Shown one piece after another: positions 28,619 through 37,116 of a stretch of DNA of 64,000 bases. Source of the stretch: Bacteroides caccae (GTDB lineage Bacteria > Bacteroidota > Bacteroidia > Bacteroidales > Bacteroidaceae); NCBI RefSeq assembly GCF_002222615.2, contig NZ_CP022412.2, forward strand, positions 2,418,001 to 2,482,000, given 5' to 3'. The notes beneath the pieces are model-generated. The model did not search any database. It saw nothing but the letters and a program-made list of their open reading frames with translations, and was not told the DNA's origin. Positions within the stretch are counted from its first letter, which is position 1. Each line of letters begins with the position of its first letter. The translations under genes were made by a program, and so were the position numbers.

Positions 28619-28754
28619 GAAAACGTGAGCCAACTATGCCACGTCTAAGTGAAGGTCGTAGGAAACCTTTGATGCGGATGTAACAATAGTAGCCCACGCT
28701 ATATGCGTGAGAACCACTATGCTATCTCTTGCATCAAATTTGAAAGGCTCTCAG
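28619..28754. ncRNA. Candidate structured RNA or regulatory element
   Basis: In the 302-base gene-free stretch 28571-28872 several helices can be nested: outer AAAAC/GTTTT and GAGCC/GGCTC (28627-28631 with 28746-28750), a perfect 8-base helix TTTGATGC/GCATCAAA (28668-28675 with 28731-28738), ATAGT/ACTAT (28686-28690 with 28716-28720) and an apical hairpin CACGC-tatat-GCGTG (28695-28709). On the plus strand a T-run follows near 28786-28791. The strand is undetermined: minus would make it a leader of the NERD-helicase mRNA, plus a small RNA downstream of nothing annotated. I did not match it to a known RNA family. Confidence 0.4.
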
Positions 28755-28872
28755 GTTTTCAAGTTACAAGATGAGCATAACGCTTCTTTTTTCTTATGTC
28801 TTGGAAAGAGTTGCCCCTATCCGAATGTAAAATTAGTTATTTTATTGATGTTTCGCATTATATAGAACGGAA

Positions 28873-30276
28873 TTATAACTTGAATCCCCTATTTTTTCTT
28901 GGTTCTTCCGCTGATTGTCGTAAGCCTTGCCGAAGTTTCTCCCATTGCTCCTTAAACCATTCTCCGATTGGTTGCCTGTTTACGGTCAACACCAATTTAT
29001 TCTCATCAACCGAACTTTTCTCAACCTTAAAAATGTCATTCTTGATGTCAAACTTTCGTCTGTGCTCTTCGGAATAGATTTTTCCATTGCATCTGATGGC
29101 TTCCTTTTTTGTCAAAAGACTGTTTATCATATCTTTGGTAAATCCGATGGCATAGCATAGTCTTTCCATTCTCAACATTTCTTTGAGCAATGGGAACCAG
29201 TTGAACGCCTTTTTAAGAATGGTATTCAATCGTGATATTTCCTTGTCTTTGGCTTCAATCTCTTGATTATGTATTCCTTGAAGATTACGAATCTGTTTGC
29301 CATGCTGTTCCTGCATCTGTTGCATCTGAACTTTTAAATCGTCAATGCTTTTGTTCCGTTTGGCAATCTCCTGATGCAGTTCCACATTGCTATGCTCCAG
29401 CTCTTTCACTTTTCCGCTGCCGAAAAGAGAACCCACTCCGCTTGCTATGGCTGTGGCAGCATCGGTGGCTACACTTTTGAGCTTGTCGGTGCGTATCTCC
29501 GATTTTACCTGTTTGAGTTCCTGTTCGGCAAGTCCCACCTGTTGTTCTTTATGCCGCTTTGCAGCATCTATGCGTTGTAGTTCAGCTTTCTGTTTCTCAA
29601 TGATGAAATCGTTTCGTTCCAAATGTTCTTTGCCAGTAACATTTTTTGATTGCCCACGTTCCATCATTAGAATGTCTGATGCTAAAGTCTGCATTGCTGC
29701 CATATCCTCGTCATTGAGTTTGCGGCTCTTTCCGGTTTCGTGATTCATCCAGTCGAATACGATATGGGCATGATAATTCGGCTTGAACCATTTTCCACCC
29801 ACTTGGAAACTCTCCTTGTCTTCTGCGTCAGGCTTTCCACCCAGCCAATGTCCTTCGTCCTTATGCAGGAAGATTTGGAGTGGCGTGATGCCCCAGCATC
29901 TTTGGCACTCTTCGCCAAATTCACGAACATCTGCCAGTGTGGTTTCCGGTCTGATGAGCAGTACACCCTCACGAATGGGGGAGCATCCTGCCACCTTGAT
30001 TATTTTTCCATTCTTTCCTTTGCGTTCACGCTCCTTTTCCTGCATGGCACGCCCCGTCTTCTCCTTCACCATCCGTTTGATGTTGTCGTAATGTGTTTGT
30101 AAGTCCGGATTGCCGAAGTCCGGGTTTATCCACTGCTCGTTGTCGGAGGAGAGTTCAGAAACAACATAGATTCTGGACTCTCCGATGTTACGCATATACT
30201 CGGGAGTTCTCCAGTTATGAGGTCCACTGGATGTGACTTTGCAAGGCTTGATATGTATGCTTGATTTTGTTGCCAT
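28873..30276 (-). CDS. MobV/Pre-family relaxase
   Basis: 467 residues from the ATG at 30276 (ATKSSIHIKPCKVTSSGPHN). The Mob_Pre signature is HKDEGHW (about 145) with the later NYHAHIVFDW (about 182), giving the metal-binding histidines and acid. The C-terminal half is a long coiled coil (residues about 230-370, for example IAKRNKSIDDLKVQMQQMQE) and ends in a small domain. It nicks DNA at oriT and leads the strand into a recipient. The frame can start at 30300, eight residues earlier, but MATKSS fits better. The hairpin array directly upstream is the likely oriT. Confidence 0.87.
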   Translation of the reverse strand: MATKSSIHIKPCKVTSSGPHNWRTPEYMRNIGESRIYVVSELSSDNEQWINPDFGNPDLQTHYDNIKRMVKEKTGRAMQEKERERKGKNGKIIKVAGCSPIREGVLLIRPETTLADVREFGEECQRCWGITPLQIFLHKDEGHWLGGKPDAEDKESFQVGGKWFKPNYHAHIVFDWMNHETGKSRKLNDEDMAAMQTLASDILMMERGQSKNVTGKEHLERNDFIIEKQKAELQRIDAAKRHKEQQVGLAEQELKQVKSEIRTDKLKSVATDAATAIASGVGSLFGSGKVKELEHSNVELHQEIAKRNKSIDDLKVQMQQMQEQHGKQIRNLQGIHNQEIEAKDKEISRLNTILKKAFNWFPLLKEMLRMERLCYAIGFTKDMINSLLTKKEAIRCNGKIYSEEHRRKFDIKNDIFKVEKSSVDENKLVLTVNRQPIGEWFKEQWEKLRQGLRQSAEEPRKNRGFKL

Positions 30277-30313
30277 AATTATTCTGTTTTCATTGTACAA
30301 TAGATTACCTTGT

Positions 30314-30489
30314 CCGCTTTCGTAAAGGGGTTCTTAGGGGGTAACCCATAAGCGGAGATTGCAAAAAGAGGGTCACTCTTTGCTCTGGGTTCTCAGGGGT
30401 GAAACGCCCTGAGTGGGTCATTAGGGCAAAGCCCTAATCCCCTCGGGAGAGCCCACAACTACGAAAGCGGAGCGTGTAGTTATAGTGGG
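30314..30489. other. Candidate origin of transfer (oriT), hairpin array
   Basis: Between the primase and relaxase genes lie CTCAGGG-gtgaaacg-CCCTGAG (about 30393-30414), ATTAGGGC-aaa-GCCCTAAT (30420-30438), and a nested AGCCCAC/GTGGGCT with AACTAC/GTAGTT (about 30449-30491). An 11-base inverted repeat, CCGCTTTCGTA at 30314-30324 and TACGAAAGCGG at 30460-30470, brackets the set. Position next to the relaxase and this density of hairpins fit oriT; no nic site was identified. Confidence 0.55.
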
Positions 30490-31446
30490 CTATAACCAAA
30501 AGCCGTTCTTCTTTTTCGGTGACTGGCTGTGCATCCCTTTGACGGACTGGACTTGCCTGTTTCTTTCAGCCTGTTTCTGTAGGTATTCGTTCAAATCCTT
30601 GCATCCGCTGTAGGTCTGCGAAGCGTCACGGATGTATAAATCCCTGCTGTATTCCATACGGATTTGCCGGAGTGCTTCCATCCCTGCACGGTCATTGTCA
30701 AAGAAACAATGTATGCGCTCGTAGCTACCCAAAGGATAGAGAGCCTTGCTTACATTCGATACGGAGTTCAATACCATATAATCTTGTCTGTCCAGTTCGG
30801 GAAATTTCGGGCAATTTTCCAATCTCAAAGTAAGAAATGAAAGATAGTCCATAAATCCCTCGAACACATAACACGTTTCCCTTGCTTTTCCTGGCTGTTT
30901 GATGTGGGAGATTTCCTTGGGGGCAATACAGCCCTTGAAATAGCGGTTGCGGATTTCATATCCTTCCGATACGTTGGGAAAGGCGATGGCGAAATACCGC
31001 TTGCCGTTGTTGGTGAAATGAGCTTCACTGCATTCTCTTTTTGCCAGTTCCGTATTTATTCCCCTTTCCTGCAAATAGGAGAGCAGGGCAGGAGAAGAAA
31101 GCGGTACAATCTCCAGTTGCTGAAAACTTGGCTCGGAAAATGATTGCTTGCCAAAAGAAAAAGAAACAGGACGGACATGTGGTGTCTGTTCCGCTATGCG
31201 TTCCAATATATAAGGTATATGGTCGGTAGCATATAAGTGTGAAGCCAGTTCGATGATGCCGCCGCCTTTGCCGAGTGCAAAATCATACCATTGGTTACGT
31301 TCGGTATTTACCTTGAACGAGGCTTCGGCTTCTTCCCTTAACGGTGATTTATACCATAGGTTGATATCCTGTTGCTTGACGGGAGAATATCCCAAACTGT
31401 GCAGATAATCTGCAATCCTGATTTGCTTGGCTGTCTGTATATCCAT
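30490..31446 (-). CDS. CHC2/toprim-domain primase
   Basis: 318 residues. The N-terminal part resembles a primase zinc-finger domain in fold (RIADYLHSLGYSPVKQ, LWYKSPLREEAEASFKVN, WYDFALGKGGGIIELA) without all zinc cysteines. The C-terminal half is a toprim domain: CYVFEGFMDYLSFLTL (glutamate), VLNSVSNV and CFFDNDRAGMEALRQI (DxD-like acid). Such primases support replication or conjugative strand synthesis of mobilizable elements in Bacteroides. Neighbours are a RecA-fold ATPase and iteron-like repeats, so a small replication module is likely. Confidence 0.8.
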   Translation of the reverse strand: MDIQTAKQIRIADYLHSLGYSPVKQQDINLWYKSPLREEAEASFKVNTERNQWYDFALGKGGGIIELASHLYATDHIPYILERIAEQTPHVRPVSFSFGKQSFSEPSFQQLEIVPLSSPALLSYLQERGINTELAKRECSEAHFTNNGKRYFAIAFPNVSEGYEIRNRYFKGCIAPKEISHIKQPGKARETCYVFEGFMDYLSFLTLRLENCPKFPELDRQDYMVLNSVSNVSKALYPLGSYERIHCFFDNDRAGMEALRQIRMEYSRDLYIRDASQTYSGCKDLNEYLQKQAERNRQVQSVKGMHSQSPKKKNGFWL

Positions 31447-31528
31447 AAAATGATTGTTTTAGTAGTTGGTGAATTGATTTATTTTTCTTTTCGCCCGTAC
31501 CATTTTAAGAAGTACGGTCTGTATAACC

Positions 31529-31643
31529 ACTTCACTAAATTGTCGTATATATAGAGTACGGCAATAAAGTGAAGCGGTTTATCCATTCCTTGCATTACTT
31601 CGCTTTATCCTTAATATATAGACCCACAGAATAAAGTGAAGCG
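31529..31643. repeat. Iteron-like repeats, candidate replication origin
   Basis: AATAAAGTGAAGCG occurs at 31563-31576 and 31630-31643; related inverted copies are ACTTCGCTTTAT at 31597-31608 and ACTTCACTAAAT at 31529-31540. Four sites in about 115 bases lie between the ATPase stop and the primase start. This pattern suits initiator binding at an origin or autoregulation of the primase operon. Confidence 0.5.
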
Positions 31644-31658
31644 ATTACAAGCAATAGG

Positions 31659-32741
31659 CTAATAGTGGAAGTCGGGCATGAATGTGTATTTTCTGCCGTT
31701 CTCTTGCACTATCATCCGTTTGTTGCGAAGCATGGTGATGAGCGGTACCGCCTTTTGATGGTTCAGTTTTACCCCTATTGACGTATAGCTTTTGATTAAA
31801 GCATCTTCCAGTTCCTTGTAACCGTATTCCTCTTTTAGCCCGAAAACGGCTTCCAATGCGATACGGTGCTGCTGCTCGGTGATATGCCTGTAAGGGTCGA
31901 ACTTTTCCTCTTCCGGTCTTCCCGGTTTCTTCGCTTCGGGTTTGTAACCCTCTATGAGTTCGGGCAAGGCACTGTCATTGATACGAAAGGCAAAAGGCTC
32001 GAAATCCATTGCCCGGATGTGCATGGCTGAAACGTTGCTTATATCCCCGTTACCCTTGTCCTTTTCCACCAGCAATACGGTTTCCGCCTTATTGTTCAAC
32101 TCCGTGCCGATATGCCCTCTCGCATTCTCATCCCCTTTGTTCTGATGCAGTATCGTATGGATATGTATCTGCCTGTCGTCCGTCCACTGCATCAGTTTGG
32201 ATATGATGCGTGTGGATTCGCCGGGACTGTTGATGTCATATACCATGTCACGGATGCCATCTATGATTACAAGACCGATGCCGGGCGTATTATAGATAGC
32301 CTGTTCGACAATCTTTATACGCTGCTCAGGTGTGTATTTTCTCAAGGCGAGAAACTCAAGGTTCTCATTGTCCCTGTCATCAGGCAAGCCAGCCATCCGT
32401 AAAATACGTTTCATGACTTTCAGACAATGATAAGGACTTTGCTCCGTATCAACATAAAGCACTTTCCGCTTCCCGTCGGAGAGTTCCGCCATATACCGCA
32501 ACACTGTGCCATTCTTCAATGCGGCGGCTACGATAGCTGATACATTGAATGTCTTCTTACTTTTGGCTTTGCCGATGGATGCGCTGAAATTGCCCAATGT
32601 TCCTATGACGGAACCATGCACTTTGAGGATTTCAGGTGCTTTCTCATAACTTTTCGACAGGCTCAAACGTGATGCTTGCCAAAGGATTACGGCTTCTTCT
32701 GCCGATATGTCCTTAAACTCTTTCATATAGTCCATAGCCAT
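31659..32741 (-). CDS. RecA/DnaB-fold AAA ATPase (RepA-like)
   Basis: 360 residues. SVIGTLGNFSASIGKAKSKK-TF is a P-loop-like segment with a non-standard form (SIGKAKSKKT), KVLYVDTEQSPYHCLKVMKR gives the Walker B-like strand typical of RepA/RadA-type helicases, and GLVIIDGIRDMVYDINSPGE the second acidic strand. A C-terminal winged-helix region (HRIALEAVFGLKEEYGYKEL) follows. Such ATPases occur with DUF3853 and primase genes in Bacteroides mobilizable elements and probably unwind the element during replication or transfer. It starts nine bases after the DUF3853 gene stop, so the two are co-transcribed. Confidence 0.75.
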   Translation of the reverse strand: MAMDYMKEFKDISAEEAVILWQASRLSLSKSYEKAPEILKVHGSVIGTLGNFSASIGKAKSKKTFNVSAIVAAALKNGTVLRYMAELSDGKRKVLYVDTEQSPYHCLKVMKRILRMAGLPDDRDNENLEFLALRKYTPEQRIKIVEQAIYNTPGIGLVIIDGIRDMVYDINSPGESTRIISKLMQWTDDRQIHIHTILHQNKGDENARGHIGTELNNKAETVLLVEKDKGNGDISNVSAMHIRAMDFEPFAFRINDSALPELIEGYKPEAKKPGRPEEEKFDPYRHITEQQHRIALEAVFGLKEEYGYKELEDALIKSYTSIGVKLNHQKAVPLITMLRNKRMIVQENGRKYTFMPDFHY

Positions 32742-32749
32742 GCCTCCCG

Positions 32750-33058
32750 TTATTTCCGTCCTCCGGTTTTCTTTCCAGCCAGTTCAAGTGCAAGCTCCAC
32801 ATCCACGATAATCTTGCGCCCTATTTGCGTAATGGCTTTGTCTATCTTTCCGCTTTTCTTGATGCGGTTGGCGGTGGGCAGGCTGCACCCGAACAGTTTG
32901 GCAATGCCCAGTATTCCGTACACATACTTTCTTTCTGTGTCCGTAATGGGTCGTGGTTGCGCTTCCGCTTGACCGGAAGCGTGCTTGCTTAGGAATATGA
33001 ACTCTTCGCCTGTCATCTGCCAGACGGGTTTTAATAATAACTCTTGAAGATTTGTCAT
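32750..33058 (-). CDS. DUF3853 family protein
   Basis: 102 residues: VWQMTGEEFIFLSKHA at the N-terminus, then YVYGILGIAKLFGCSLPTAN with RIKKSGKIDKAITQIGRKII, a helix-turn-helix of the excisionase (HTH_17) style. DUF3853 proteins sit next to RepA-like ATPases in Bacteroides elements; a role as DNA-binding accessory of excision or replication is inferred, not shown. First gene of the ATPase transcript. Confidence 0.82.
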   Translation of the reverse strand: MTNLQELLLKPVWQMTGEEFIFLSKHASGQAEAQPRPITDTERKYVYGILGIAKLFGCSLPTANRIKKSGKIDKAITQIGRKIIVDVELALELAGKKTGGRK

Positions 33059-33214
33059 CGTTCAATCTATTTAGCCGTTAAACAATCAGCCCTGCGCACT
33101 GGCTGTTATCTCTGTTCTCGAACGATGCAAAATTAGATAGGGGCATGAGTGGTAAGGATGTGGTTAGCGTAAATAGAATATTTTATTATTTCTCTGAATA
33201 TCAGATAATAAAAA

Positions 33215-33242
33215 TACCACTCAAAAATAAATTTGAGTGGTA
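33215..33242 (-). terminator. Terminator of the unknown/DUF1016 operon
   Basis: TACCACTCAAA (33215-33225) pairs perfectly with TTTGAGTGGTA (33232-33242); on the minus strand it is followed by TTTTTATT. It lies 40 bases beyond the stop at 33282. Confidence 0.7.
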
Positions 33243-33281
33243 AAAGTGGTAATTTCGTAAAATGTCAGGGCATATCACGGA

Positions 33282-34313
33282 TTATCGGAATATTGCGTCC
33301 ATTTCTTTAGCGAAATTCTGGTTACTGTCACTTGGAAAATCGGAAACAGGTTCCTTGTACTTTGACTTGTAGTAGTTCTCATCAATATCCAGCAGTTTCA
33401 GTATTTCGTTTTTCCATTTATCCCTGTCCTGTTTGGGCAGTCTTTCACTCATCAGGAATATCAGGTAGCACACCCGTATCTTTTCCCTTGCCTTGATTTT
33501 TAGTCCCTTTTCACCGGGGGACAGGTTCATATTGGCATAGAAGTCCTGCGTTGCAATATCTTCAAATTGTTCCCCCACACAGACTTTATGAATAAGCGAA
33601 AGTAATTCTGTGTTGAAATATTCGGGTCGCTCCTTTGATACATCCTGTTGTGTCTCTTGCTTGTTCGGCTCATCCGGCTTGTCTTTTGCAACGGGAATAT
33701 ATTTTGCCAGTATTTCCATAAAATGGAAACTCAGTTTATAAATATCTCCGCAACAGTTTTCAATATATTGGAAAGCTTCCTTCCTTGCCAGCCGTTCCAA
33801 TTCATAAAGCCTGTCCAGTCCTTCTTTTTCCTTCTCATATTCAGCCTTGCAGCGTTCATACTCCTTCTCGGCTTGCTTTTCTTCTGCTGCCGTATGTTCC
33901 CTGTAGCCAATGGAATCATACTTGTTATACGCTTCATTCAAAGGCTTGCTTAAATTTTGTGTAACTCTCAGCTGTGCTTCTATATCAGCGTCATATCTGC
34001 CAGCGAAGTTGTAGCACACACGAGAAATTATCTCATCATCAAACAATGGATGTTTTTCGTAAATCAGTATGTTTTTCTCTATCTCGGTTCTCAGGCTGTT
34101 GAGAATCAGAGTATATTGTTCTTTCGGTTTGTCAAGCACCAGTTCAAGGATGGCGGCTTCAAAAGCTTTTGTGTCATTGTATTGCTTATAGAAGTCCGTG
34201 ATGAATTTCTGCCTGTCAAAAGAGAAAGTATGGCTGACTATAAAGTCGCTGTATATCCGATTGAGTTCGCCGTATTGGGGAATCATAATCTGTATTTCTC
34301 CTGCCATATACAC
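33282..34313 (-). CDS. Unknown island protein paired with DUF1016 gene
   Basis: 343 residues; I do not recognise the family. Seen: a mostly helical, charged protein with a strongly acidic and basic coiled-coil stretch (EEKQAEKEYERCKAEYEKEK, about 145-175), no signal peptide and no membrane helix. FFF-type catalytic motifs are absent. The C-terminal third has YANMNLSPGEKGLKIKAREK and RVCYLIFLMSERLPKQDRDK. The stop of the upstream DUF1016 gene is five bases away, so the two are translated from one message and may act together. Start could also be ATG at 34307. Confidence 0.7.
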   Translation of the reverse strand: MYMAGEIQIMIPQYGELNRIYSDFIVSHTFSFDRQKFITDFYKQYNDTKAFEAAILELVLDKPKEQYTLILNSLRTEIEKNILIYEKHPLFDDEIISRVCYNFAGRYDADIEAQLRVTQNLSKPLNEAYNKYDSIGYREHTAAEEKQAEKEYERCKAEYEKEKEGLDRLYELERLARKEAFQYIENCCGDIYKLSFHFMEILAKYIPVAKDKPDEPNKQETQQDVSKERPEYFNTELLSLIHKVCVGEQFEDIATQDFYANMNLSPGEKGLKIKAREKIRVCYLIFLMSERLPKQDRDKWKNEILKLLDIDENYYKSKYKEPVSDFPSDSNQNFAKEMDAIFR

Positions 34314-34318
34314 TTGGT

Positions 34319-35608
34319 TTATGGATTCTTGTCTTTATCAAGAAGGGAAGTCAGTTCTTCCTCCACTTCTTCTATGCTTGGCAGAGCCGATTTTAAGTTT
34401 TCAGGTATAGCCTTGCTCAGTTGGTAATCGCTGATGCCTATCGGCTGGTCGTAGCCTGTCAATGCGTATTGCGCTACAACTTCGTCTTTACCCTTGCACA
34501 GCAACAACCCGATAGTCTTGTTGTCATTCTCTCCCCTCAGTTTGTCGTCCACCACATTGATGTAGAAGTTCAGTTGCCCCGCATACTCTGGTTTGAATGG
34601 AGTAGCCTTTAATTCTACTACGATGTATGCGTGCAGGGGAATGGAATACAGAATCAGGTCGGCATAGAAATCGCTGTTACCAATTTGAAAATGCTTCTGT
34701 CGGGCAACGAAAGCAAAGCCATTGCCCATTTCCAGCAAGTAACGGGTGACGTGCTTAACCAGCTGCTCTTCTATGTCCCTTTCGTCTGCCTTTTCCTTCG
34801 TTCCAGCCAAATCAAAGATGTACGGGTCTTTCAACAGGTAATTGGCAAGGTCGCTTTGAGGTGCAGGAAGCGTGGCTGTGAAATTATTAACCTTGTTGTT
34901 GCTGATTTGTCTGCTATATAAGTTGGTCTCAATTTGTATTTTAAGGACATTGCTGCTCCAACCCATTTCCACGGACTGTTTCATGTACCAATAGCTTACG
35001 CCCAATGGAAGCGAACTGTTAAGCATAATCACATGGCTTGCCCAATTGGTTCTTGCAACAGGTGATGCCATAAATACGTTTTCTATATCCTTAATTTCCA
35101 TACGGTAAATGTCAGATACGGTTTTGGCAACATTATGAATTTGTGCAAGAGGTTCTTGCGTGATTATAATTTCTTTGTTATCAATGGATTGAATTTGCGC
35201 AAGAGGCTCTTGCGTAAATTGCACATCGTTTAAGTAGCGTACTTCGTCTGCAATTTTCTCCACGCTTGGGGCTATCAGCTTTGCGTCTGTTTCAATGAAA
35301 TTCTGTAATGTCCTTAAAGGATATGCCTTTGCAAACTGACACATATAGGTAAGGTTGCGTTCCGAATAGCCTTTCTTTTCGGGATAATTGAACCGGATAG
35401 CCTTTGCTAGTTGCTTGATGATTTTACTTCCCCATCCATATAAGTTTTGATAATAGAGGATATAGTTGCCCATTTTCCAGTAATGGAACAACATTTGCGC
35501 ATTGGCTGCGGTAATCAGCCGGACTTGCGCCTGTTGTATTTCCGAACCGACAGCATTTATAAATGCGTCAAAGTTCGTCTTTTCTATGTTATGTCCGTTG
35601 TTGCTCAT
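34319..35608 (-). CDS. DUF1016/YhcG-like PD-(D/E)XK nuclease family protein
   Basis: 429 residues. The N-terminal DUF1016 domain (YWKMGNYILYYQNLYGWGSK, YSERNLTYMCQFAKAYPLRT) is followed by a C-terminal PD-(D/E)XK fold: FQIGNSDFYADLILYSIPLH and YIVVELKATPFKPEYAGQLN supply the D and ExK residues. Between them an 18-residue unit beginning TQEPLAQI is repeated twice (about residues 132-158), encoded by DNA with two palindromes. YhcG relatives often lie in restriction-modification or defence loci; their exact activity is poorly known. Followed closely by the unknown 343-residue protein. Confidence 0.85.
   Translation of the reverse strand: MSNNGHNIEKTNFDAFINAVGSEIQQAQVRLITAANAQMLFHYWKMGNYILYYQNLYGWGSKIIKQLAKAIRFNYPEKKGYSERNLTYMCQFAKAYPLRTLQNFIETDAKLIAPSVEKIADEVRYLNDVQFTQEPLAQIQSIDNKEIIITQEPLAQIHNVAKTVSDIYRMEIKDIENVFMASPVARTNWASHVIMLNSSLPLGVSYWYMKQSVEMGWSSNVLKIQIETNLYSRQISNNKVNNFTATLPAPQSDLANYLLKDPYIFDLAGTKEKADERDIEEQLVKHVTRYLLEMGNGFAFVARQKHFQIGNSDFYADLILYSIPLHAYIVVELKATPFKPEYAGQLNFYINVVDDKLRGENDNKTIGLLLCKGKDEVVAQYALTGYDQPIGISDYQLSKAIPENLKSALPSIEEVEEELTSLLDKDKNP
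35139..35216. repeat. Two 54-base-spaced palindromic repeats inside the DUF1016 gene
   Basis: GCAAGAGGTTCTTGC at 35145-35159 and GCAAGAGGCTCTTGC at 35199-35213, the second a perfect 15-base palindrome. The spacing of 54 bases keeps the frame and encodes the doubled TQEPLAQI segment. Confidence 0.75.
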
Positions 35609-35673
35609 CTTGTGATATTTTCAGAATACAAATATAATTCAATGGTGGTAATCCATGAAACTAATTGATACTT

Positions 35674-36957
35674 TTATAGTTGATTAAACTTGTTCATGGC
35701 ATTTGCCCTGATGTCATCCGCTATGTCAATATAGGGTTTCATGGCTTTATAGTCGCTGTGTCCCGTCCATTTCATAACCACCGGTGCCGGAATTCCGAGT
35801 GCCAACGCATTACAGATGAAAGTCTTTCTTCCGGCATGGGTACTTAACAATGCGTATTTGGGTGTGACTTCATCTATGCGCTCATTTCCCTTGTAGTAGG
35901 TTTCCCGTACAGGTTCGTTGATTTCCGCCAGTTCACCCAGTTCTTTCAGATAATCGTTCATCTTCTGATTGCTGATGACAGGTAATGCCATGTGGTTCTC
36001 GAAATGAACATCCTTGTATTTTTCAAGAATGGCTTTGCTGTGGTCGTTCAGTTCGATTATCAGGCTGTCCGCAGTCTTGACTGTGGTGACTTCAATGTGG
36101 TCGGGCTTAATATCACTTCTTTTAAGATTACGGACATCCGAATATCGTAAGCTCGTAAAGCAACAGAACAGAAAGACATCCCTGACACGTTCCAAATACT
36201 GTTTGTCATGCGGTATCTGATAATCTTTCAGTTTGTTCAGTTCATCCCATGTCAGGAATATTACCTTTTTAGGGGTTGTTTTCAATTTGGGCTTGAATGT
36301 GTCGTATGCAATGTTCTGATGATGTCCTTTTTTGAAACTCCATCGCAGGAACCATTTGAGGAATCCCATCTGTTTACCAATGGTGCTGTTTCTCATGTCC
36401 TTTTTGTCACGCAAGAAATTGACATACTCGTTCAGCCCGAAATCGTTGAAGTATTCAAAGGTTACATCTTCCTTGAACTCTTTGAGGTGATTTCTCACCG
36501 CTGCAAATTTCTCGTATGTGGATGCCGTCCAATTATTCTGGTTGCCACACTCTTTTACAAACTCATCGAACACCTCCCAAAAACTAATCTGTGCTTCTTC
36601 CTGCTGTTCTTCACTGTTGTCTTTCATCCGCAAATTGAACGCATCCTTTAGCTGTTGGGTGGTGGGCATGGTTTCTTGTACCTCAAACTCTTTGAACACG
36701 TTTTGCATTTCTGCATAGTATTTCAGCAAGTCCGCATTGATTTCGGATGCGCTTTGTTTCAGCTTGTTGGTGCATCCGTTCTTTACCCGTTGTTTGTCGG
36801 CATCCCATTTGGCTACGTCAATCCGGTAGCCTGTTGTAAACTCGATGCGTTGGCTTGCGTATATGACACGCATACGGATAGGCACGTTCTCCACGATTGG
36901 CACACCGTTCTTCTTCCGGCTCTCCAATGCGAAAATGATGTTACGTTTGATATTCAT
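35674..36957 (-). CDS. Tyrosine recombinase (island integrase)
   Basis: 427 residues. N-terminal arm-binding region (KRNIIFALESRKKNGVPIVE), a SAM-like core-binding domain (about 120-220) and a catalytic domain with the first arginine in CCFTSLRYSDVRNLKRSDI, the HxxR box STHAGRKTFICNALALGI, the histidine in WTGHSDYKAMKPYID and the nucleophile tyrosine in that same PYID. All catalytic residues are present. It lies about 160 bases from attR and its start is flanked by the candidate arm sites. Confidence 0.93.
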   Translation of the reverse strand: MNIKRNIIFALESRKKNGVPIVENVPIRMRVIYASQRIEFTTGYRIDVAKWDADKQRVKNGCTNKLKQSASEINADLLKYYAEMQNVFKEFEVQETMPTTQQLKDAFNLRMKDNSEEQQEEAQISFWEVFDEFVKECGNQNNWTASTYEKFAAVRNHLKEFKEDVTFEYFNDFGLNEYVNFLRDKKDMRNSTIGKQMGFLKWFLRWSFKKGHHQNIAYDTFKPKLKTTPKKVIFLTWDELNKLKDYQIPHDKQYLERVRDVFLFCCFTSLRYSDVRNLKRSDIKPDHIEVTTVKTADSLIIELNDHSKAILEKYKDVHFENHMALPVISNQKMNDYLKELGELAEINEPVRETYYKGNERIDEVTPKYALLSTHAGRKTFICNALALGIPAPVVMKWTGHSDYKAMKPYIDIADDIRANAMNKFNQL

Positions 36958-36979
36958 AAATGGGTGCGTTTAAATTTCT

Positions 36980-36999
36980 ACACCCAAATATACACCCAA
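36980..36999. promoter_or_regulatory. Candidate integrase arm-type sites, right end
   Basis: Two ACACCCAA words 12 bases apart, immediately upstream of the integrase start, resembling the pair of ACACCCGA words at 26451-26470. A TGATTATCA word is likewise present near both ends (26426-26434 and 37062-37070). Confidence 0.45.
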
Positions 37000-37116
37000 A
37001 AATTGAAATGGCAAAAGGCATTTAGAAAGATTTAGATTTACTCTGCATCGTGGATAGTGTATGATTATCAGTGATTTGCAATTTTATGATATTTTCTGAA
37101 AGCGTAGGTTCGAGAG

